The notes beneath the pieces were generated by a model that worked only from the letters and a program-made list of their open reading frames with translations, was not told the origin of the DNA and searched no databases. The translations under genes and the position numbers were made by a program. This document shows positions 40,761 through 47,251 of a stretch of DNA of 47,251 nt, one piece after another (the first letter of the stretch is position 1; every line of letters starts with the position of its first letter). This stretch comes from a virus: positions 1-47,251 of the IMG/VR virus record IMGVR_UViG_3300044616_001206; one strand, written 5' to 3'.

Positions 40761-42742
40761 TGAGTTTAAAAGATACCATAGAGAGACTTAAATCTAAAAT
40801 TGATATTATCCATCAATCTATAGACAGTGATATTTTACAAAGAAAAATAGAACTTACTCCTGAAGATTTAAAATTACCGGAATTTGATACGTCAAAAATT
40901 GCAAACAAGTTAGAACAGTTTCGTGATACTCTTAGAAAAAGGAGATTAAGGAAACAAAATAAAGATAATATATTTTCACAGTTAATTGAGATTTTTGATA
41001 AAGTATTATCAGCTGGAAGAAGTGCTGCTGAATCTGAAAGATTTGTTGGAAATCAAAGGTTACGTCAACACGTTATTGACTCCGCAGAAATTACCGCAAA
41101 TTCCGCTAAAACAATTGTAATGGATTGTGTAAAATCTGCATTATTTGCTGGCGACGGTATTTGTGGAGGTAATAGTTTATTTTTTGGTATTGATTTTGAT
41201 AAAGTTAATATTAAACCAAAAGAAATTGACTTTTTAAATATGTTACGTGTTGATCCCGAGAGTGACTACGGTAAATTAATGTATGAAAAAGAAAATGTTG
41301 TAAATAACAAAGAAAAAATTAATAGAAATCTTTATGATGAGTTTGTAAATAAAACTGGATATACCTATACAACACCATCAAATAAAGATTTATTTACTGC
41401 AACTTGGAATTCTACAGGTCAAACATTTACTATATCGGGTTTAACTCAATCAACAGGAATTACAGTAAATCAATTTCTTGATGATTATTATAGTAATATG
41501 GAATGGCCAGATATTAATCATATCTTAAGAAACGTCATGTTATTAACAATTAAAGCCGCTAACGTTAGTGCTAATAAAAAAGGTGTTTCCATAGGAACAT
41601 CTTTGAGCGGTATGGAAGACTCATTAAGTTGGTCACCTGAACTTGATGATGCGATAAATTATTTAGAACGAATGTTAAATAAATTATTTGCATTTTGTAA
41701 TAATAGAGGTAGAATGTTAAGTGGACAAACAGCCACGGAATTATTAAATGAAAATGAAGAAGATGATGAATTTTATTTTGATTTTGATGATGTTGAAGGT
41801 ATTGATTTAGAGGAAGAAGATGCGAGGAAAAGAAAAGTTTTAAAATTTAAAGATTGTAATAATTTTGAAGTTCCATATAATGCAACCATTATGGAGGACT
41901 TTATTTATTTAGAAGATAAATTAAATAGAAACGATTGGGTTAGAAAGACTTTAGATAAATCTGCCATGGACGCATATGAACAATCAGATTTTAGTATAGA
42001 ATTACCTGATTATCAACTATCAATAAACTTAGGATTTATTCTTAACATTCCTAAGGCAATTGTAATGTCTATCATATCACCTAAAATGTTTTTACCAATA
42101 GTTACAATTTACAAATTATTTACGCCGAACATTACTATAGATACGAATATTACTGCGGCAGAAATAATGAAGAGATTAAAGAAATTATTTAAATGTGTAA
42201 TTACTGAGTTGTTTTGGAAATTCTTAAGAGAATTATGGAAAAAACTTAAAGCAGATTTAAAGAATTTCCTACAAAGAATTATTAGAAGAATTTTGAGAGA
42301 AAAATTAAAAAGATATTATATTGTAGTGATGGCACTTATTTCATTATTAAAGAAAATAATTGAAAATGGTTTAGATAATTGTGCTGATTTATTTGCGGCA
42401 ATAGGAGCCGCAATTGATGGTGCATTAGATTCATCAGGTGTTGGAAGTCTTCCAAACGCGTTATTATTAATGGCAGATAAATTACCTGGATTTAGTGCTA
42501 TTAAGACACATATGGAGTCTGTTGAGAAAATGAAAGCGTCAGGTGTATTTACTGGAGACGTCAACGGAGAACCGAATTATCTAATGGCGGCATTTTTGGC
42601 TAACACAACATCTATGGCGGATAACATTGCTAAAACACCGTTTATATCAACTAATAAAGGAATGGTGGGTTCTTCAGCTTTAGGTCCGGTATATATACCA
42701 CCAGGTCAGACCCAACAAGCAGCATTAATGAAAACAAAATAA
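40760..42742 (+). CDS. Large virion protein with hydrophobic helical region (660 aa)
   Basis: 660 residues, family not recognised. Residues 1-130 are helical and basic. Residues 200-245 look like a short beta-rich insertion (TATWNSTGQTFTISGLTQST). An acidic stretch lies at 330-356 (NENEEDDEFYFDFDDVEGID). Then come two hydrophobic segments (about 424-455, LGFILNIPKAIVMSIISPKM, and 518-532) either side of a strongly basic amphipathic helix (471-518), and an Ala/Gly-rich segment (541-560). The C-terminus is GPVYIPPGQTQQAALMKTK. The layout recalls a membrane-active or head/baseplate-associated protein, such as one ejected on infection. It sits between late-type genes and precedes the spike protein. 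Confidence 0.6.
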   Translation: MSLKDTIERLKSKIDIIHQSIDSDILQRKIELTPEDLKLPEFDTSKIANKLEQFRDTLRKRRLRKQNKDNIFSQLIEIFDKVLSAGRSAAESERFVGNQRLRQHVIDSAEITANSAKTIVMDCVKSALFAGDGICGGNSLFFGIDFDKVNIKPKEIDFLNMLRVDPESDYGKLMYEKENVVNNKEKINRNLYDEFVNKTGYTYTTPSNKDLFTATWNSTGQTFTISGLTQSTGITVNQFLDDYYSNMEWPDINHILRNVMLLTIKAANVSANKKGVSIGTSLSGMEDSLSWSPELDDAINYLERMLNKLFAFCNNRGRMLSGQTATELLNENEEDDEFYFDFDDVEGIDLEEEDARKRKVLKFKDCNNFEVPYNATIMEDFIYLEDKLNRNDWVRKTLDKSAMDAYEQSDFSIELPDYQLSINLGFILNIPKAIVMSIISPKMFLPIVTIYKLFTPNITIDTNITAAEIMKRLKKLFKCVITELFWKFLRELWKKLKADLKNFLQRIIRRILREKLKRYYIVVMALISLLKKIIENGLDNCADLFAAIGAAIDGALDSSGVGSLPNALLLMADKLPGFSAIKTHMESVEKMKASGVFTGDVNGEPNYLMAAFLANTTSMADNIAKTPFISTNKGMVGSSALGPVYIPPGQTQQAALMKTK

Positions 42743-42743
42743 G

Positions 42744-42944
42744 ATGGATAGTAACAAATTATTAGAAATTGCAAATGACGTTGAAAACAAATCAAATAAT
42801 GATTTGTTAAATGTTGCCGCACAACTATATGAAGAATTTGAAATGACTAAAGATTTAATTATAAATTTAACCAAACATTTAGATGGTGTTGAATCTTTAT
42901 ATAATAAAGTTAATAAAGAAATTGAAAAAAGAACCAAATTATAA
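42744..42944 (+). CDS. Small coiled-coil protein (66 aa)
   Basis: 66 residues, almost wholly helical (MDSNKLLEIANDVENKSNND, then LLNVAAQLYEEFEMTKDLII), acidic to neutral. One base separates it from the upstream stop, and its TAATG stop/start overlaps the spike gene. It may chaperone or trimerise a neighbour. Function unknown. Confidence 0.6.
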   Translation: MDSNKLLEIANDVENKSNNDLLNVAAQLYEEFEMTKDLIINLTKHLDGVESLYNKVNKEIEKRTKL

Positions 42945-44509
42945 TGAAAATAATAGATATTGGTATATGTGTTGATAATGTTGACCCATTAGGTATAGGT
43001 AGAATTAGATGTTCTAGATATAATGACATTACCGCTCAAAAGGAAAGGGCATTAGAATATGATGCGTGGGATGATAATGATTTATTCACGGCTAATCCTT
43101 TTTTACCATTAAACATTAACTTCGTACCAGAAATAGGTCAATCGGTTAAAATTATTTCATACGATCCGAGAAAAGAAAACGTAAACGTTGAATATGTTGC
43201 GGGTCCATTTACCAGTATGTACGATTTTAACGGACAAACATATTCACAACAAATTGCTCATACATCATATGGTGTAAACGTTGAAAAGAAACCACCGCTA
43301 AAAGATAAAAGTGGTAAGTTTTTATTTAAGGATAGTGAAAACGTATTTGCAAATAATAAAGATTTTGCAATTTATGGAAAAAGTGGTTCCGATATATTAT
43401 TTACCGAAGGTGGTTTACAATTAAGAGGGGGAAAACTTCTTTCAAAAGAAACTGGAAATAATAAAAAAAGAGAAAAAATGATTGATTATCCAATTATGGC
43501 GAATAAATCATCAAAACTTTATTTAAAGAAATTTCCTAAAAAAATGTCATTGGAAAATGAACCAATTGAACAAACTATTTTTAATGATAAAGATTTAAAT
43601 TATCTTATTGAATATACAATTAGTGGAAATACTACATCAGGTTCAAATAATTTAACAGGTTTAAATCCCTCAACAACATATCCAACTACAATATCTTTAT
43701 ACGTTTATAAAATAATTAACCCGTTAGGTGATACATTTAAAACTAATTTTTTCAACGAACACAGTGAATCTCCGTTTGCCAATTTAAAATTGATAAATCT
43801 TAACGGTGGTGCAAATGAAGCAACGTACAGTACAAATATTACAAATGTTAATAACATTTATATTGATATTAGAAACAAATTATTTGAAATAGACGATTTA
43901 GGTTTAGTTGAATTAGATGACAATTATAATAGTGACGATTTACATCCCTATTATTTTAGACCAAGTAAAAATTTTAGAAATTTAGTTCCTTCTACGGGTG
44001 CAACGCAAACAATTGAGGCTGAAAATAAAGATATTATTTTAAGAAATGTTAACGTAAGAAGGGTAGGACCAACAAGTGGTTTAGTTTATTCCACGACATC
44101 GTCTAGAGTTACTTCTGAACAAATTAAATCAAGTGTAGATAAGATTAAAATTATTGATAATTCTCCTGAACAAACATTTGGTGCGGTTGTCTCCGATAAA
44201 ATATACTTTTTATCAACAGATTTAGGAACAAACGAATCTCCAATACCCGTTCCATTTAATAACTTAGATAAATATGAATTTACCCAAGAGGACTATATTA
44301 AACGTATTGACCCATATACCTATTCAACAGTGAGAGGGGAGAATTTGTTGGAAGTATTAAGAAAAATAATTGACGTGATGTTAACTCATAGACATAACCC
44401 ATTGATGCCAATTGTTAACCAATTTGATTATCAAGATGGTAATGAACTTAAGGAGTTGTATAAGACCTTAGAGAACGATATTTTAAATAAGTCAATTAGA
44501 ATCAACTAA
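42944..44509 (+). CDS. Baseplate hub/spike protein with gp5-like N-terminal OB domain
   Basis: 521 residues. The N-terminal OB-fold region reads MKIIDIGICVDNVDPLGIGR, then IRCSRYND, FLPLNINFVPEIGQSVKIIS, a layout I associate with the gp5/VgrG OB domain (GxVxxxxDPxxxGRVRVR ... P-P-xxGxxV). No lysozyme domain, as in T4 gp5, is visible. A central beta-rich region (160-370) and a C-terminal helix (NLLEVLRKIIDVMLTHRHNP) follow. It probably forms part of the central hub that punctures the outer membrane. The ATG overlaps the previous stop. Confidence 0.6.
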   Translation: MKIIDIGICVDNVDPLGIGRIRCSRYNDITAQKERALEYDAWDDNDLFTANPFLPLNINFVPEIGQSVKIISYDPRKENVNVEYVAGPFTSMYDFNGQTYSQQIAHTSYGVNVEKKPPLKDKSGKFLFKDSENVFANNKDFAIYGKSGSDILFTEGGLQLRGGKLLSKETGNNKKREKMIDYPIMANKSSKLYLKKFPKKMSLENEPIEQTIFNDKDLNYLIEYTISGNTTSGSNNLTGLNPSTTYPTTISLYVYKIINPLGDTFKTNFFNEHSESPFANLKLINLNGGANEATYSTNITNVNNIYIDIRNKLFEIDDLGLVELDDNYNSDDLHPYYFRPSKNFRNLVPSTGATQTIEAENKDIILRNVNVRRVGPTSGLVYSTTSSRVTSEQIKSSVDKIKIIDNSPEQTFGAVVSDKIYFLSTDLGTNESPIPVPFNNLDKYEFTQEDYIKRIDPYTYSTVRGENLLEVLRKIIDVMLTHRHNPLMPIVNQFDYQDGNELKELYKTLENDILNKSIRIN

Positions 44510-44514
44510 TATGA

Positions 44515-44522
44515 TATTTATA
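44515..44522 (+). promoter_or_regulatory. Candidate late promoter octamer TATTTATA
   Basis: Plus-strand TATTTATA ending 10 nt before the ATG at 44533. Confidence 0.55.
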
Positions 44523-44532
44523 AAGAAAAAAG

Positions 44533-45906
44533 ATGTCATATTTCCGTTCATATTTTGAGAAAAATAACACGATTTTAAAGGATTTACACGTAAACACGTC
44601 AAAAAACCCGACCACCGAAATTTTTTATGGTTCGGGGTTTTCCAAATTTATATTTAAAATAGATTTAACCGACTTACAAAATAAAGTAGATAATGGAGAT
44701 TTAATACTATCTGAAGGAACAACACATACACTTCATTTGACTAATTGTATATTTGGAAATGAAACTTTTAAAGGAGCAAACAGAGGTACAGGTAGAGAAA
44801 GAGCAACATCTTTTGATTTAATATTATTTGAAATTGAAGAATCTTGGGATGAGGGTATTGGATTTGATTATTCCGATAATGACAACGAAATGTCAACTGG
44901 TAACAAATCTTTCGTTCAAAGACCTTCAAACTGGTTTTATAAAACAACAACAGATGAGTGGGAGACACCAGGTATTTACACAACTGGAGTTACAATTTTA
45001 GATACAATTCATTTTGATAATGGAAATGAAAATATAAATGTAGATATCACAAGTTACATAAATGATGTACTACAAGGTGAGGTAACCAATAATGGATTAG
45101 GATTGGCGTTCTCAATACCATATGAAACATTATCAACCGATATTGATAAGTCAGTTTCATTTTTTACAAAATACACACAAACATTTTTTGAACCATATGT
45201 TGAAAGTTTTTTCAACGATAGAATATTAGATAATAGATATAGTTTTGTAGAAAAAACAAATCAAAATCTTTACCTATATGTATCAAAAGACGGTAATTAT
45301 CATAATTTAGATGAGTTACCATTGGTTGATATTTTGGATAGTTCTAATAACCCAATAAACGGTCTTACAGGTTTAACATCTGAACTAGTTCGTAAGGGTG
45401 TTTATAAAGTAACATTCGGAATTGGTGGAACATTATGTGACGGAAGAAGATTTTTCTATGATAATTGGACAAATTTGATTATTGATGGAGCGTCTATTGA
45501 GGATACAAAACAAAAGTTTATTCCTAAAAAACTAACATCATCAATCACATTAGGTGAGAACAATACAAGTTTTGAGAGATTTAAAGTTCAATATTATGGA
45601 ATACAACAAAATGAAAAGATTATTAGAGGAGATATAAGAAAGATTGTAACTAATTTCCGTTCAATTGAAAACCCATTAAACACGGTTATAAATGAATCAT
45701 ATTATAGAGTTTTTATCAAAGAAGGTAATACTAATGTAATTGTACATGATTGGACATTAATGGATGTGGCAAATGAAAATTTCTTTATGTTAGATACAAT
45801 AAACTACATCCCAAGAGAATACTTTATTGAAATTAAGGGGAAATATAACAATGAAGAAATCCATTATAACGAATATATCAAATTTGAGATTTTATCCGAA
45901 AAATAA
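44533..45906 (+). CDS. Probable baseplate/virion structural protein (457 aa)
   Basis: 457 residues, largely beta, no signal peptide. MSYFRSYFEKNNTILKDLHV starts it. An INVDITSYINDVLQGEVTNN segment with GLGLAFSI follows, then FFTKYTQTFFEPYVESFFND and NRYSFVEKTNQNLYLYV, a pattern I recall from T4-like phage structural hypotheticals. The DxTxYIN...GxIxNNGLGLAF part resembles carbohydrate-binding or DNRLRE-type modules. The C-terminus is made of Ig-like strands (GDIRKIVTNFRSIEN ... YIKFEILSEK). It follows the spike protein and has its own late octamer, which favours a baseplate or wedge role. Confidence 0.6.
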   Translation: MSYFRSYFEKNNTILKDLHVNTSKNPTTEIFYGSGFSKFIFKIDLTDLQNKVDNGDLILSEGTTHTLHLTNCIFGNETFKGANRGTGRERATSFDLILFEIEESWDEGIGFDYSDNDNEMSTGNKSFVQRPSNWFYKTTTDEWETPGIYTTGVTILDTIHFDNGNENINVDITSYINDVLQGEVTNNGLGLAFSIPYETLSTDIDKSVSFFTKYTQTFFEPYVESFFNDRILDNRYSFVEKTNQNLYLYVSKDGNYHNLDELPLVDILDSSNNPINGLTGLTSELVRKGVYKVTFGIGGTLCDGRRFFYDNWTNLIIDGASIEDTKQKFIPKKLTSSITLGENNTSFERFKVQYYGIQQNEKIIRGDIRKIVTNFRSIENPLNTVINESYYRVFIKEGNTNVIVHDWTLMDVANENFFMLDTINYIPREYFIEIKGKYNNEEIHYNEYIKFEILSEK

Positions 45907-45909
45907 AAA

Positions 45910-45917
45910 TATTTATA
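45910..45917 (+). promoter_or_regulatory. Candidate late promoter octamer TATTTATA
   Basis: Plus-strand TATTTATA ending 4 nt before the ATG at 45922. Confidence 0.55.
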
Positions 45918-45921
45918 AAAT

Positions 45922-46578
45922 ATGAAAATAGTAAAATTAACCGAATCTCAACTTAAGAAAGTCGTTTCAAATGTCATCAAAGAAAATGAGATGACTGAAA
46001 ATTATATGTTTTTTGGTAACTTACAACAAATACACAGACAATGTGAAATGTTGTTAAAGATGAACCCGAAAGAATTGGATAACATTATTAAAAATGGTCA
46101 CGATTGGGCGGATGATCACGTATCTGAAGCTAAGAATAATATGGACCAAGTTTTTGACTTCTTTATGAATGAAACTAAACGTAAAGATAAAGAAGATGTA
46201 ACTGCCGATATGAATAGTTTTAGTATGAACGAAGAAGGACAACTTAACGAAAAATGTTGGGATGGGTACAAACAAGTTGGTTCTAAGATGAAGAACGGTA
46301 AAAAAGTTCCGAACTGTGTACCGGTAAGTGAAGCGAGTAGTCCTGCACAACAGGCGGCAATAGCAATCAATATGAAGAAAAAAGGTGTTGAACCTAAAAA
46401 CGAATCTACTGAAGAAGAAATTGACGAGAGTAAGAACTGTCCAACAGACCCTGCGAAGTGGGCAGCATCTAAGGCTAAAGCTAAAGCTAAATATGACGTA
46501 TATCCTTCCGCCTATTCAAATGGCTTCGCGGCAAAAGATTATAAAGCGAAAGGTGGTGGATGGAAAAAATGTAAATAG
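45922..46578 (+). CDS. Probable virion-internal protein with N-terminal tag and two small Cys motifs
   Basis: 218 residues in four parts. The N-terminus MKIVKLTESQLKKVVSNVIK ends in KENE, an amphipathic tag. A helical region (30-90) follows. Then KCWDGYKQVGSKMKNGKKVP, NCVP is a short Cys-x-G-Y-K-x-x-G motif. The C-terminus NCPTDPAKWAASKAKAKAKY, DVYPSAYSNGFAAKDYKAKG, GGWKKC has the KYDVYPSAYANxxAxKxYKxxGGGW pattern that I recall from a DUF5872-like family in phages and algal viruses. Both motifs recur in unrelated phage proteins. It may be a DNA-associated head protein, given the many lysines. Function unknown. Confidence 0.6.
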   Translation: MKIVKLTESQLKKVVSNVIKENEMTENYMFFGNLQQIHRQCEMLLKMNPKELDNIIKNGHDWADDHVSEAKNNMDQVFDFFMNETKRKDKEDVTADMNSFSMNEEGQLNEKCWDGYKQVGSKMKNGKKVPNCVPVSEASSPAQQAAIAINMKKKGVEPKNESTEEEIDESKNCPTDPAKWAASKAKAKAKYDVYPSAYSNGFAAKDYKAKGGGWKKCK

Positions 46579-47251
46579 ATGAACTTACAAGAGAATATAC
46601 AAAGAATTAGACAAATGATGATTTCTGAGGAGATGGTACAATCTGATGCTTGGAAATCTATAAAGAAAACATTGGACGTTCTTAAAAAGAAGAAAAAAGT
46701 TTTATTATTAAGTTGTTCTAATAGACATAATTGGGACAAAAATGATATTGATATACCAAAATCTAAAATGATTGCGATGTATCTTAAGGATGAATTGGGT
46801 GATAAATCAACATTGATAGACGTTTCAGAATTAAACATAGTTCCTTGTGAGGGTAACGTATCAAGAAAAGACGGTAATAGTTGTGGTTTATTAAAATCAA
46901 AACTTAAGGATAAAGATAAAAATCCAACCGGTCACCATAGATGTTGGGCCAGTGTTAACAACCCTAAAGATGAACTTTGGAAAATAAGTAAAGAACTATT
47001 TGAATCAGATGCTGTGGTATTTCTAAGTTCCGTTAGATGGGGACAAACAAATATGTTTTATCAAAATCTAATCGAACGTCTAACTTGGATAGAAAATAGA
47101 CACACAGCGTTAGGTGAATCTAATTTAGTTAAAGATATTGAAACTGGTTTTATATGTACGGGTCAAAATTTTAACGGTGTAAATGTTAATGATTTACAAA
47201 AGAAAGTTCATGAATTTTATGGCTTCAAAACAAATGATGATTTATATTGGA
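46579..47251 (+). CDS. NAD(P)H-dependent FMN reductase / flavodoxin-fold protein, 3' end cut
   Basis: The frame starts ATG directly after the preceding stop codon and stays open for 224 codons to the right edge. The first 20 residues are MNLQENIQRIRQMMISEEMV, a peptide matching the tags of neighbouring proteins. The flavodoxin-like core follows: KKVLLLSCSNRHN (first strand and phosphate loop), SKMIAMYLKDEL, LIDVSELNIVPCEGNVS (a Cys at the usual place), then ELFESDAVVFLSSVRWGQTN and FYQNLIERLTWIENRH, as in the flavodoxin_2/FMN_red families. It would reduce quinones, flavin or disulfide-linked targets using NAD(P)H. The C-terminus is outside the window. Confidence 0.7.
   Translation, partial: MNLQENIQRIRQMMISEEMVQSDAWKSIKKTLDVLKKKKKVLLLSCSNRHNWDKNDIDIPKSKMIAMYLKDELGDKSTLIDVSELNIVPCEGNVSRKDGNSCGLLKSKLKDKDKNPTGHHRCWASVNNPKDELWKISKELFESDAVVFLSSVRWGQTNMFYQNLIERLTWIENRHTALGESNLVKDIETGFICTGQNFNGVNVNDLQKKVHEFYGFKTNDDLYW

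Noticed and set aside
42944-44509. Lysozyme domain in the spike protein, as in T4 gp5
   Set aside because: No catalytic lysozyme motif is seen. Only the N-terminal OB-like part is supported.
2939-45917. Calling the octamers ordinary T4 late promoters (TATAAATA)
   Set aside because: On the strand of the gene the motif reads TATTTATA; TATAAATA appears only on the opposite strand. I therefore describe a changed or reverse-oriented motif.
1-47251. tRNA genes or insertion sequences
   Set aside because: Gaps between genes are short and no cloverleaf, transposase or terminal inverted repeats were seen by eye.

Overview
The window is an AT-rich (roughly one third GC), densely packed stretch of a large contractile-tailed (T4-like, myovirus-type) bacteriophage genome. 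Tail sheath, tail tube, a gp26-type baseplate protein, a tape-measure candidate, gp13/gp15-like neck and tail-terminator proteins, a spike/hub OB-fold protein, a family B DNA polymerase and a gp55-like late sigma factor are all present. No tRNA, rRNA, insertion sequence or CRISPR was seen. The host is not proven. A DUF4494-like protein, weak Shine-Dalgarno signals, and fibre architectures built on Gly-Thr-Ser and Pro-Thr repeats point tentatively to Bacteroidota from an aquatic setting.

Layout. 1-11606 is mainly minus strand and reads, in transcription order, gp14 candidate, gp15-like tail terminator, sheath, tube, gp26-like, a tiny gp51-like ORF, tape measure, and a large virion protein with an OmpA-like segment that runs off the left edge. 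A 51-residue ribbon-helix-helix-like gene sits on the opposite strand beside the sheath promoter. 11663-15606 holds a SNF2-type helicase, a PD-(D/E)XK-like nuclease candidate (opposite strand) and a gp13-like neck protein, so helicase and nuclease break up the T4-type neck series 13-14-15. 15603-30782 is minus strand: five fibre/baseplate-type structural genes, a small ORF, a 2OG-Fe(II) dioxygenase, a BppU-like protein and the DNA polymerase. 30835-47251 is plus strand: probable virion-internal proteins, three glycosyltransferases, dUTPase, PhoH-type ATPase, the gp55-like sigma factor, baseplate/spike proteins and, at the right edge, a truncated flavodoxin-fold reductase.

Two patterns tie the window together. 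First, an octamer TATTTAT(A/C/T), read on the coding strand, lies just upstream of nearly every structural transcription unit, on both strands. It is probably the late promoter used by the gp55-like sigma encoded here, although its orientation is the reverse complement of the T4 octamer. In many cases it is only 3-5 nt from the start codon, implying leaderless or nearly leaderless late mRNAs. Second, several unrelated proteins of the right-hand cluster, including a WYL-like protein and the reductase, carry short amphipathic peptides at one or both ends (patterns NLQExhxRIKxLM and LTExxLxxhVxxVIKE). These may be head-targeting or processing tags. A dioxygenase and three glycosyltransferases in a genome with Pro-Thr-rich and collagen-like fibres also raise the possibility of virus-encoded fibre modification.
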